A program made the position numbers and the translations under genes. DNA of 64,000 bases from assembly GCF_016894385.1 (NCBI RefSeq), contig NZ_CP069811.1, forward strand, positions 1,774,501 to 1,838,500. The letters run 5' to 3'. Under the pieces are notes generated by a model. That model saw only the letters and a program-made list of their open reading frames with translations, did not search any database and had not been told where the DNA came from. Numbering within the stretch: the stretch's first letter is position 1; each line of letters begins with the position of its first letter. This DNA is from Cupriavidus oxalaticus. Lineage in GTDB: Bacteria; Pseudomonadota; Gammaproteobacteria; Burkholderiales; Burkholderiaceae. Positions 1-8,059 of the stretch are shown here, piece by piece.

Positions 1-3000
1 CACTTTCACGTCCGGCAGGAAGCTCATGCCGATGGTGCGCACGCCCTGCCCTTCGCACGCGGGACAGCGGCCATCGCCGGTGTTGAACGAGAAGCGCGAC
101 GCGGTATAGCCGCGCGCACGCGCCTCGAGCGTATCGGCGAACAGCCGTCGGATCGTGTCCCATACGCCGATGTACGTCGCCGGGCATGAACGAGGGGTCT
201 TGCCGATCGGGGTCTGGTCGACTTCGAGCACGCGGTCGATCGATTCCCAGCCGGTGATGGCGTCGCAGCCATACCAGTCGTGGTCGACCTTGAGCGGCTT
301 CTTCGCCGTTGCCTTGCCGCCCTTCGCCTCATCCTTGGCCGCATTGCGCGCGCGCCGCGTGGCCGGCGACGACAGCACCGAACGGCCCACCGCGTCGAGC
401 AGATTGGTCATCAGCACGTCGCGCGCCAGCGTCGACTTGCCCGAGCCCGACACGCCGGTGATCGCCACCAGCCGCGACAGCGGGATGCGCGCGGTCACGC
501 TGCGCAGGTTGTGCAGCGAAGCGCCGTGCACGGTCAGCCATGCGGCCGGATCGGCTGGCTTGCCGGCCGCGCCCGGCTGCACCGGACGGCGCGCCTGCAG
601 CGGATGGATGATCGGCTGTGCCAGGAACTGGCCGGTGGTGGAAGCCGGCGCCGCGGCAAGGTCCGCCACCCCGCCCTGCGCCACCAGCGTGCCGCCGCGC
701 TTGCCGGCGCCCGGGCCGATATCGATGATGTGGTCGGCACGGCGGATCGTGTCTTCGTCATGCTCCACCACGACCAGCGTATTGCCCTTGTCGCCCAGCT
801 TGCGCAACGCATCGAGCAGGATCTGGTTGTCGCGCGGATGCAGGCCGATGGTGGGCTCGTCCAGCACGTAGCACACGCCCTGCAGGTTGCTGCCGAGCTG
901 CGCCGCCAGCCGGATGCGCTGCGCCTCGCCGCCGGACAGGCTGGGCGCGGCGCGGTCCAGGCTCAGGTAGCCCAGCCCCACTTCTTCCAGGAACTGCAGC
1001 CGGCTGCCGATCTCGCTGATCACGTCGCGCGCGATCTCGGCGTCGCGGCCGGCCAGGCGCAGGCCGTCGACCCAGCGGCGGGTATCGGACACGGTCCATT
1101 GCGCCACGTCGACGATGGCCTGCGTATCGAATGTGACCGCGCGCGCCACCGGGTTCAGGCGCGTGCCATGGCAGTCGGGGCACGGCGCATCGCCCACGCC
1201 TTCGGGTTCCAGCTCCTCCGACGGCAGGCTTTGCTCGCGGCCGCGGTTGTCGTCGGCCAGCACGGTATCGTCGTACGCCGCGCGCTGCTCGCGCGTCAGC
1301 GCCAGGCCGGTGCCGACGCAGCTGCCGCACCAGCCGTGCTTGCTGTTGTACGAGAACATGCGCGGATCCAGCTCGGGATAGCTGGTGCCGCATTCGGGGC
1401 AGGCGCGCTTGGTCGAGAACACCTTGACCTCGCCCACGTGCGCGGTGCCGCCGTTGGTCATGGCGTGGTCCAGCCCGTCGAGCGGCGCCAGCAGGTGCAT
1501 CACGCCCTTGCCCGCCTCCAGCGCCTGCGCCAGCAGCGCGCGCAGTTGCGGCTCGTGCTCCGGCGTGATGACCAGGTCGCCGACCGGCAGCTCGATGGTG
1601 TGCTCGCGGAAGCGGTCCAGGCGCGGCCACGGATCCACCGGCAGGAACTCGCCGTCGACGCGCAGATGCGTATTGCCGCGCGCCTTGGCCCATTTCGCCA
1701 GGTCGGTATAGACGCCCTTGCGGTTGACCACCAGCGGCGCGAGGAAACCGACGTGCTGGCCGCGATGGTCGCGCAGCAACTGCGCGGCGATCGATTCCGG
1801 GCTCTGCGACGTCACCGGCGCGCCGTCATGCACGCAGTGCTGGATGCCCAGCTTGACGTACAGCAGGCGCAGGAAGTGCCAGACTTCCGACGTGGTCGCC
1901 ACCGTGCTCTTGCGGCCGCCGCGCGACAGGCGCTGCTCGATCGCGACGGTGGGCGGGATGCCGTAGACCGCATCGACCTCGGGCCGCCCCGCCGGCTGCA
2001 CGATCGAGCGCGCGTACGCGTTGAGCGATTCCAGGTAGCGGCGCTGGCCTTCGTGGAACAGGATGTCGAACGCCAGCGTCGACTTGCCCGAGCCGGACAC
2101 GCCGGTGACCACGTTGAACTTGCCGTGCGGGATATCGACGTTGAGCGACTTCAGGTTGTGCTCGTGCGCGTTGACGATGCGCACCACGTCTTCGCCCTCG
2201 ATCTCTCGGCGCGCACGGCGGGCCTGCAAAACCGCCTGCAGCGGCACGCCTTCAGATTCGGCACCGGTGGCACGTTCGGCGGCAAGCGTGCCGGCTTCGC
2301 CGAGCGCGGCATCATAGTGGATCAGCGCCTGGCCGGTATGCGATGCGGCGCAGCCCTTCACGTCTTCGGGCGTGCCGGTGCAGACCACGCGGCCGCCGGC
2401 ATCGCCGCCTTCGGGACCCAGGTCGACCAGCCAGTCGGCGGCGCGGATCACGTCGAGGTTGTGCTCGATCACGATCAGCGAATGGCCGCTGTCGAGCAGC
2501 TTGCCGAAGGCCAGCATCAGCTTGGCGATATCGTCGAAGTGCAAACCCGTGGTCGGCTCGTCGAACATGAACAGCCGGCGCGGCAGCGTGTTGCCGCGCG
2601 TGCGCGACGGCGTGGCCTGCGCGGCTTCGGCGAGGAAGCCGGCCAGCTTCAGGCGCTGCGCCTCGCCGCCCGACAGCGTCGGCACGGGCTGGCCCAGCTT
2701 CATGTATTCGAGGCCGACATCGACAATGGGCTGCAGCACGCGCAGCACCGCGGCGTCGGCGGCAAAATAGGCCGCCGCTTCGCTGACGGTCAGCTCCAGC
2801 ACGTCGGCGATGCTGAGCGCGCGCGGCGGCTGCCCGGCGATGGCGCGCTCGATCTTCACCTCCAGCACTTCGGCGCGATAGCGGGTGCCGTCGCAATCCG
2901 GGCAGCGCAGGTAGACGTCGCTGAGGAACTGCATCTCGACATGCTCGAAGCCCGAGCCGCCGCAGGTCGGGCAGCGCCCGTCGCCGGAGTTGAAGCTGAA

Positions 3001-5283
3001 GGTGCCCGCGGTATAGCTGCGCTGCAGCGCCATCGGCGCCTTGGCGAAGAGCTTGCGGATCTCGTCGAACGCGCCGACGTAGCTGGCCGGGTTGGAGCGC
3101 GCGGTCTTGCCGATCGGCGACTGGTCGACGAAGACCACGTCATCGACCAGGTCCGCGCCGCTCAGCTTGCGGTAGGCGCCCGGCGATTCGGTCGCCTTGC
3201 CGAAATGCCGCGCCATCGCCGGATGCAGCACGTCCTGCAGCAGCGTGGACTTGCCCGAGCCGGACACGCCGGTCACGCACACCAGCCGCTGCAGCGGGAT
3301 CTCGACGGTGACGTCCTGCAGGTTGTGCTCGGTCGCGCCTTCCAGCACGATGCGCGGCAGTGCGTCGTCGACGGGACGGCGTTGCCAGTGCGAGGCATCG
3401 GCCACGCGGCGGCGCCCGCCGAGATAGGCACCGGTCAGCGTGTCGGCATTGCGGATATCCGACGGCGTGCCGTCGAAGATGATGTTGCCGCCGCGCTCGC
3501 CCGGCCCGGGGCCCATGTCGATCAGGCGGTCCGCGGCAAGCATCACCGAGGGATCGTGCTCGACCACCACCAGCGTATTGCCCGCGTCGCGCAGCCGGTG
3601 CATGGCCTCGACGATGCGGTTCAGGTCGCGCGGATGCAGGCCGATGCTGGGCTCGTCCAGCACGAACAGCGTGTTGACCAGCGAGGTGCCGAGCGCGGTG
3701 GTCAGGTTGATGCGCTGCACTTCGCCGCCGGACAGCGTGCGGCTCTGGCGGTCCAGCGTCAGGTAGCCCAGGCCGACGTCGCACAGGTATTTCAGCCGCG
3801 TGCGCACCTCGGCCAGCAGCAGCTTGAGCGCGTCGTCGAGCATCGCGCTGGGCAGCGTCAGTTCGTCGAAGAAGCGGCGGATGCGCTCGATCGGCAGCAG
3901 CATCAGGTCGTGCACGGTCAGGCCCGGCAGCGCTTCGAGCTGCGTGCGGTCCCAGTCCACGCCGCGCGGCAGGAAGCGGCGTTCAGGCGCCAGCACGGCG
4001 TCGGCATTGTCCTTCGAGCCCAGGCGCCACAGCAGCGACTCGGTCTTCAGGCGCGCGCCGCCGCAGGTTTCGCACGGGGTGTAGCTGCGGTACTTGGACA
4101 GCAGCACCCGGATGTGCATCTTGTACGCCTTCGACTCCAGGTAGCTGAAGAACCGCATCACGCCGTACCACTGCTTGTTCCACTGGCCGTTCCAGTCCGG
4201 CGAGCCATGGACGACCCAGTGGCGCTCGGCCTCGGTCATGTCGGCCCAGGGCGTGTCGCGCGGGATGCCGGCCTTGCCGGCGTAGCGCATCAGGTCGTCC
4301 TGGCATTCCTTCCAGGCCGGGGTCTGCATCGGCTTGATCGCGCCTTCGCGCAGCGACTTGCGCGCATCGGGAATGACCAGCCCCAGGTCGACCCCGATCA
4401 CGCGGCCGAAGCCCCGGCAGGTTTCGCAGGCGCCGTAGGCGGAGTTGAACGAGAACAGCGCGGGTTGCGGGTCGGCATAGCGCAGGTCGCTGTCCGGGCT
4501 GTGCAGGCCGGTGGAGAAGCGCCACACGGGGCCGCCGTCGCCATCGGCTCCATCGGCTCCATCGGCCAGCACATAGATGTTGACGCGTCCGCCGCCGCGC
4601 TTGAGCGAGGCCTCGATCGCCTCCACCACGCGCACCTTCTCGGCATTGCCGATGCGGAAGCGGTCGGCCACTACGTCGAGCAGCTTGCGCGCGCCGGTGG
4701 GCGACTGCACCACGCGCTGCGCCTGCACGCGCGTGTAGCCGCTGACGGAAAGCCATTGCTGGACCTCTTCCTCGGTCGCCGACTCCGGCAGCTCCACCGG
4801 GAACGTCACCACCAGCCGCGCATCGTGGTGCGGCTGCCCTTGCGCCGTGCGCGCCAGCAGCTCGGCGTAGATCGTCTCCGGCGAGTCGTGGCGCACCGGG
4901 TGCGCGGTCTGCTTGTCGAACAGCTCCGCCGCGCGCGCGTACAGCAGCTTCAGGTGGTCGTTCAGCTCCGTCATGGTGCCGACCGTCGAGCGCGAGCTGC
5001 GCACCGGGTTGGTCTGGTCGATGGCGATCGCCGGCGGCACGCCGTCGACGCGCTCCACTTGCGGGCGGTCCATCCGGTCCAGGAACTGGCGCGCGTAGGC
5101 GCTGAAGGTCTCGACGTAGCGGCGCTGGCCCTCTGCATAAAGCGTGTCGAACACCAGGCTGGACTTGCCCGAGCCGGACGGCCCGGTGACCACGGTCATT
5201 TCGCCGGGGCGCAGGTCGAGGTCGACATCCTTGAGGTTGTGCTGGCGGGCGCCGCGAATGCGAATCAGCTGCTTGCTCGACAC
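1..5283 (-). CDS. uvrA: Tandem (double-length) UvrA-family excinuclease ABC subunit A, 3' end outside window
   Basis: Damage-recognition ATPase family of nucleotide excision repair. The visible 1761 codons hold one complete UvrA unit and most of a second, in one reading frame. Walker A motifs of the form G-[PV]-SGSGKS occur four times (near residues 34, 660, 1020 and 1600), with Walker B/signature stretches such as LDEPSIGLHPRD, FDEPTTGLHFDD and LDEPTIGLHPRD. Several CxxC zinc-binding pairs are present (CETCRGFG, CPTCGGSG, CPDCHGTR, CPACEGQG). Both units keep a region resembling the UvrB-binding insert, for example around VGFLAPLVVNRKG. The start is GTG at 5283, because the next upstream in-frame triplets give no ATG before a stop. 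The ribosome site is weak and A-rich. Canonical UvrA is about 950 residues, so this is the duplicated-fused paralogue, not the usual uvrA. A LexA-type box lies about 130 bases upstream. Its exact repair role is inferred. Confidence 0.93.
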   Translation of the reverse strand, partial: MSSKQLIRIRGARQHNLKDVDLDLRPGEMTVVTGPSGSGKSSLVFDTLYAEGQRRYVETFSAYARQFLDRMDRPQVERVDGVPPAIAIDQTNPVRSSRSTVGTMTELNDHLKLLYARAAELFDKQTAHPVRHDSPETIYAELLARTAQGQPHHDARLVVTFPVELPESATEEEVQQWLSVSGYTRVQAQRVVQSPTGARKLLDVVADRFRIGNAEKVRVVEAIEASLKRGGGRVNIYVLADGADGADGDGGPVWRFSTGLHSPDSDLRYADPQPALFSFNSAYGACETCRGFGRVIGVDLGLVIPDARKSLREGAIKPMQTPAWKECQDDLMRYAGKAGIPRDTPWADMTEAERHWVVHGSPDWNGQWNKQWYGVMRFFSYLESKAYKMHIRVLLSKYRSYTPCETCGGARLKTESLLWRLGSKDNADAVLAPERRFLPRGVDWDRTQLEALPGLTVHDLMLLPIERIRRFFDELTLPSAMLDDALKLLLAEVRTRLKYLCDVGLGYLTLDRQSRTLSGGEVQRINLTTALGTSLVNTLFVLDEPSIGLHPRDLNRIVEAMHRLRDAGNTLVVVEHDPSVMLAADRLIDMGPGPGERGGNIIFDGTPSDIRNADTLTGAYLGGRRRVADASHWQRRPVDDALPRIVLEGATEHNLQDVTVEIPLQRLVCVTGVSGSGKSTLLQDVLHPAMARHFGKATESPGAYRKLSGADLVDDVVFVDQSPIGKTARSNPASYVGAFDEIRKLFAKAPMALQRSYTAGTFSFNSGDGRCPTCGGSGFEHVEMQFLSDVYLRCPDCDGTRYRAEVLEVKIERAIAGQPPRALSIADVLELTVSEAAAYFAADAAVLRVLQPIVDVGLEYMKLGQPVPTLSGGEAQRLKLAGFLAEAAQATPSRTRGNTLPRRLFMFDEPTTGLHFDDIAKLMLAFGKLLDSGHSLIVIEHNLDVIRAADWLVDLGPEGGDAGGRVVCTGTPEDVKGCAASHTGQALIHYDAALGEAGTLAAERATGAESEGVPLQAVLQARRARREIEGEDVVRIVNAHEHNLKSLNVDIPHGKFNVVTGVSGSGKSTLAFDILFHEGQRRYLESLNAYARSIVQPAGRPEVDAVYGIPPTVAIEQRLSRGGRKSTVATTSEVWHFLRLLYVKLGIQHCVHDGAPVTSQSPESIAAQLLRDHRGQHVGFLAPLVVNRKGVYTDLAKWAKARGNTHLRVDGEFLPVDPWPRLDRFREHTIELPVGDLVITPEHEPQLRALLAQALEAGKGVMHLLAPLDGLDHAMTNGGTAHVGEVKVFSTKRACPECGTSYPELDPRMFSYNSKHGWCGSCVGTGLALTREQRAAYDDTVLADDNRGREQSLPSEELEPEGVGDAPCPDCHGTRLNPVARAVTFDTQAIVDVAQWTVSDTRRWVDGLRLAGRDAEIARDVISEIGSRLQFLEEVGLGYLSLDRAAPSLSGGEAQRIRLAAQLGSNLQGVCYVLDEPTIGLHPRDNQILLDALRKLGDKGNTLVVVEHDEDTIRRADHIIDIGPGAGKRGGTLVAQGGVADLAAAPASTTGQFLAQPIIHPLQARRPVQPGAAGKPADPAAWLTVHGASLHNLRSVTARIPLSRLVAITGVSGSGKSTLARDVLMTNLLDAVGRSVLSSPATRRARNAAKDEAKGGKATAKKPLKVDHDWYGCDAITGWESIDRVLEVDQTPIGKTPRSCPATYIGVWDTIRRLFADTLEARARGYTASRFSFNTGDGRCPACEGQGVRTIGMSFLPDVKV

Positions 5284-5412
5284 GATTTTTTCTTTCGGAT
5301 CAATGCGTTAAGGGAGGGACAGGCGTGGACGCGTGGTGGCGATGGATCAGGCGCGCCTGAAGCAAACCACCATAGCACAGGGCTTGGACAGGTCCGGGAC
5401 GGGTGGTCCATG

Positions 5413-5432
5413 TACTGTACATCCATACAGTG
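5413..5432 (-). promoter_or_regulatory. LexA-type SOS box upstream of the tandem uvrA
   Basis: CTGTACATCCATACAG at 5415-5430 fits the CTG-N10-CAG pattern of the gamma/beta-proteobacterial LexA operator, with TA/TG extensions at both sides (TACTGTACATCCATACAGTG). It sits about 130 bases before the GTG start. The match is seen directly; LexA binding and DNA-damage induction are inferred. The nearest gene on the other strand is higB, about 150 bases away, so control of that gene is also possible. Confidence 0.72.
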
Positions 5433-5558
5433 TAACAGTTTGGAAAAGGATTCGTATCGTTTGCGCCGCTCGCTTTCAGAGTCGTGACGGTGCGGCGCTA
5501 TGGCGGCGGCGGTTTCATGGATGGCATCCGCGCCTTCCACTTTCGCTGATTTGCCATT

Positions 5559-5573
5559 TATCGATTATCGATA
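5559..5573. promoter_or_regulatory. Palindrome overlapping the higBA promoter, probable autoregulatory operator
   Basis: TATCGA-TTA-TCGATA is a perfect 6-base inverted repeat ending 7 bases before the higB ATG. It sits in an AT-rich patch unlike the surrounding GC-rich DNA. HigA-type antitoxins repress their own operon through such palindromes. Binding is inferred from position and family knowledge. Confidence 0.5.
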
Positions 5574-5579
5574 TACGAT

Positions 5580-5858
5580 ATGATCCAATCGTTCAGATGC
5601 TTTGACACCGCTGCGTTGTTCGACGGCCGTTACGTTGCCCGCTTCGCGAGCATTGAGTTCATTGCCCAGCGCAAGCTCGAGATGCTTGACGACGCCGCCA
5701 CCCTGGGCGCGTTGCGCTTTCCGCCGGGAAACCGCCTGGAAAAACTCGGCGGCGATCGCAAGGGACGCTACAGCATCCGCATCAACGGCCAGTGGAGGAT
5801 CTGCTTCATCTGGACCCATGACGGCCCCGCGGCTGTCGAGATCATCGACTATCACTGA
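5580..5858 (+). CDS. higB: HigB-family toxin (RelE/HigB mRNA interferase fold)
   Basis: A 92-residue protein with the compact HigB/plasmid-killer pattern. It has an N-terminal FxD segment, a central LEKLGGDRKGRYSIRIN strand pair, then WRICFIW and a C-terminal IIDYH, the residues shared by this family of ribosome-dependent mRNA endoribonucleases. Length is usual for HigB. The gene lies just before higA in the toxin-first order typical of HigBA. The ATG follows directly on AT-rich operator sequence with no visible Shine-Dalgarno, so the message may be nearly leaderless. Toxicity is expected from the family but not shown. Confidence 0.88.
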   Translation: MIQSFRCFDTAALFDGRYVARFASIEFIAQRKLEMLDDAATLGALRFPPGNRLEKLGGDRKGRYSIRINGQWRICFIWTHDGPAAVEIIDYH

Positions 5859-5868
5859 GGACAGCAAC

Positions 5869-6198
5869 ATGGCACGCTTTGAAAACGGCATGCGCCCCAT
5901 CCATCCGGGCGAAATCCTGCGCGAGGAATACCTGGTGCCGCTGAACATGAGCGCCAACGCCCTGGCGCTGGCACTGCGCGTGACGCCGGCCCGCATCAGC
6001 GAGATCGTGCGCGAGCAGCGCGGCATCACGCCCGACACCGCGCTGCGCCTGACGCGCTATTTTGGTGGCGATGCGCGTTCGTGGATGAATATGCAGGTGA
6101 CCTACGACCTCAAGGTGGCGCAGCGGGACCTGGGCGAGCGCATCGCGGCGGAAGTGGTGCCGCGCGCGGGTATCGACCAGGAAATTCCGGAAAGCTAG
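5869..6198 (+). CDS. higA: HigA-family antitoxin with HTH_XRE DNA-binding domain
   Basis: A 109-residue protein starting at an ATG preceded by GAGGA. It begins with the HigA/VapI signature GMRPIHPGEILREEYL, followed by a helix-turn-helix (ANALALALRVTPARISEIV, then TPDTALRLTRYFG). The last 35 residues are less conserved. The antitoxin neutralises HigB and represses the operon through its DNA-binding domain. It starts 10 bases after the toxin stop, so the two genes are surely co-transcribed. Start choice is supported by the ribosome site and by family length (about 95-110 residues). Confidence 0.92.
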   Translation: MARFENGMRPIHPGEILREEYLVPLNMSANALALALRVTPARISEIVREQRGITPDTALRLTRYFGGDARSWMNMQVTYDLKVAQRDLGERIAAEVVPRAGIDQEIPES

Positions 6199-6287
6199 GA
6201 AGACAGAATGCTGGGGGACGGCGCAGCCCTCCTGGCCAGGGGCATTGCGGCGGTTACCAGGCCAATGCCCTTTTCAGCCAGCCGCTG

Positions 6288-6884
6288 TCAGTCGAGCAGG
6301 TGTCCCATGCGCGTGCGCTTGGTCGCCAGGTATTTCTCGTTCTCGGCGTTGGACGGCACGATGTGCCGCAGTTGCTCGTTGACCCTGATGCCGGCCTTTT
6401 CCAGCGCGGCGGCCTTGAGCGGGTTATTGCTCATCAGCCGCACCGAGGTGACGCCCCACTGGTGCAGCAGGTCGGCCGCAAAGGCGTAGTTGCGCGCGTC
6501 GATCGCCTGGCCCAGCGCCAGGTTGGCGTCGACGGTATCGAGCCCCCCGTCCTGCAGGCGGTAGGCGCGGATCTTCTCCGCCAGGCCGATGCCCCGGCCT
6601 TCGTGGCCGCGCAGGTACAGCAGGATGCCGCGGCCTTCGGCCGCGATCTTTTCCATGGCCAGTTCCAGTTGCGGGCCGCAGTCGCAGCGGCAGGAACCGA
6701 AGACGTCTCCGGTCAGGCATTCGGAATGCATGCGGATCAGCACGTCGTCGCCAGTCACCTCGCCCACGCTGAGGGCCAGATGCTCGATGCCTGAGTGAGC
6801 GCCCTTGAAGGCGTGTGCCGTAAAGTCACCAAATCGGGTCGGCAGGCGTGCCGAATCGATCAGCTCAATTTCTGTGTCGTTCAT
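6288..6884 (-). CDS. ribA: GTP cyclohydrolase II
   Basis: First step of riboflavin synthesis: GTP to 2,5-diamino-6-ribosylamino-4(3H)-pyrimidinone phosphate, formate and pyrophosphate. The 198-residue protein carries the zinc-binding set HSECLTGDVFGSCRCDCG (three cysteines), the catalytic stretch RGILLYLRGHEGRGIGL, and the C-terminal ATKRTRMGHLL. It is a stand-alone RibA, not fused to RibB. The ATG at 6884 was chosen because it aligns with the E. coli start. A longer frame exists upstream (from about 6934) but its extra residues look non-coding and have no better ribosome site. No FMN riboswitch-like leader is evident. It is one of two RibA-superfamily proteins in the window; the other belongs to the URC operon. 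Confidence 0.95.
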   Translation of the reverse strand: MNDTEIELIDSARLPTRFGDFTAHAFKGAHSGIEHLALSVGEVTGDDVLIRMHSECLTGDVFGSCRCDCGPQLELAMEKIAAEGRGILLYLRGHEGRGIGLAEKIRAYRLQDGGLDTVDANLALGQAIDARNYAFAADLLHQWGVTSVRLMSNNPLKAAALEKAGIRVNEQLRHIVPSNAENEKYLATKRTRMGHLLD

Positions 6885-7064
6885 ACCGGAATTCTTTTCA
6901 ATGGGTGCGGGGCGGCCCGGCACCGGCGACATTATGAGCGGTATTGCGCGTTCGCGCTTGATTCGGACATGGAATACACCGTTGCGGGCCCTATACAGCC
7001 TCCACACACACCGGCACATAAGTGATTCATGCAGCATAACAATCTGGCTGCACCGGCTGGCGGC

Positions 7065-7535
7065 TCAGGGTTCGACGGAGGGCTCGCGCTTCAGCGTGCG
7101 CAGCACGAAGGTCGAGCGGCTGTGGCGCAGCCCGGGCAGCTTGTACAGCTTGTGCCGCAGGAACTCCTCATAGCCTTGCGTGCCGGCCACGGCGACCTTG
7201 ATCAGGTAGTCGTAGTCGCCGGTCAGCAGGTAGGCCTCCATCACCTCCGGCAGTTCGGCAAGCGCCTGGCCGAAGCGGTAGAGCATGTCGTCGTCGTGGC
7301 GCTCCAGCGTGACCTCGATCAGCACTGTATCCGGCAATCCCAGCGCCTTCTGGTTCAGCAGCGCGGCGTAGCCTTCGATGACCCCGCTTTCCTCGAGTGC
7401 GCGCACCCGGTTCCAGCAGGGTGTGGCGGAGAGGCCGACCTGTTCGGCCAGTTTCGCATTGGACAGCCTGCCGTCACGGCGGAGTTCGCGCAGGATGCGG
7501 CGGTCGGTGTCATCGAGCTTGGGAGATTGCGCCAT
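7065..7535 (-). CDS. Lrp/AsnC-family transcriptional regulator
   Basis: A 156-residue protein with the N-terminal winged HTH of the family (LDDTDRRILRELRRDGRLSN, then LSATPCWNRVRALEESGVI) and a C-terminal RAM/ACT effector domain. The RAM domain includes GDYDYLIKV, the usual small-molecule pocket segment. Such proteins sense an amino acid and act as dimers to octamers. The gene is divergent from the small unknown gene at 7688, with an AT-rich 150-base gap between them, so that gene is the obvious candidate target. Which amino acid it senses cannot be told from sequence. Confidence 0.9.
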   Translation of the reverse strand: MAQSPKLDDTDRRILRELRRDGRLSNAKLAEQVGLSATPCWNRVRALEESGVIEGYAALLNQKALGLPDTVLIEVTLERHDDDMLYRFGQALAELPEVMEAYLLTGDYDYLIKVAVAGTQGYEEFLRHKLYKLPGLRHSRSTFVLRTLKREPSVEP

Positions 7536-7687
7536 GTCCTTCGTAAAATAGGGAAGAAATATCTATACATCTTGCCATATGCAGATGTTTCTTTTCCAAT
7601 CTCTCTAATACCGGAGAATACAAAGAAGCTCATTTTGCGCTCCGGCTGGTAAATTAACCACATCAGAAGACCTGCCGGAAACACCAC

Positions 7688-8050
7688 ATGCCCGCGACCC
7701 GCCTTCCCACCCTGCGCCTTTCCCTGCAACTCGACGGCACCGACGCGTTCGGCGCGATGGAGTGGGTGTTTGCCAGCGCCCGCCGTACCGGACTGGCGCC
7801 TGAGCAGTTGCGCTTCGACTCGGCCTCTTTCGAACCGGCCAGTCAGCCAGTGCTCCATGCAACCCTGACCGCGGCCGATGCCAGCCTGCTGTGGCTGTTC
7901 CTGCGCCGGCTGGAAAGTGGCATCGACATGGCCGTGCTGGGCGCGGATGTCGACGATCCGGACAGCGAGGCGCCGAGCGAGCCAGCTCCCGCGCCGCGCA
8001 CCGTTGCCCCGCAGGTCCGCAGTGACGCAGGGTTGGCGCTGACGGCCTAG
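7688..8050 (+). CDS. Small protein of unknown function, possibly ACT-like
   Basis: A 120-residue protein with no family I can name with confidence. Residues about 8-75 could form a beta-alpha-beta-beta-alpha-beta unit. The segment HATLTAADASLLWLFLRRLE weakly recalls ACT-type small subunits such as IlvM (a helix packed behind a strand). The last 40 residues are Pro/Ala-rich and likely disordered. The ATG has a modest CCGGAAA ribosome site. It is transcribed away from an Lrp/AsnC regulator, so it may respond to an amino acid. It converges with metR, with only 9 bases between stops. Function is not assigned; the ACT idea is a weak inference. Confidence 0.7.
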   Translation: MPATRLPTLRLSLQLDGTDAFGAMEWVFASARRTGLAPEQLRFDSASFEPASQPVLHATLTAADASLLWLFLRRLESGIDMAVLGADVDDPDSEAPSEPAPAPRTVAPQVRSDAGLALTA

Positions 8051-8059
8051 CCGTCAGCG
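8037..8059. terminator. Bidirectional hairpin between convergent genes
   Basis: CGCTGACGG-CCTAG-CCGTCAGCG is a perfect 9-base-pair hairpin that includes the stop of the small plus-strand gene and ends just before the metR stop. It has no long T-run, so terminator strength is uncertain. Confidence 0.55.

Noticed and set aside
280..5487. 1735-codon open frame on the plus strand opposite uvrA
   Set aside because: It is antisense to a gene with unmistakable UvrA motifs, has a His/Ala/Arg/Gln-rich composition and no recognisable domain. High GC removes stops from this frame.
6885..7064. FMN riboswitch before ribA
   Set aside because: The 180 bases upstream lack the conserved RFN element segments and the folding potential expected of one.
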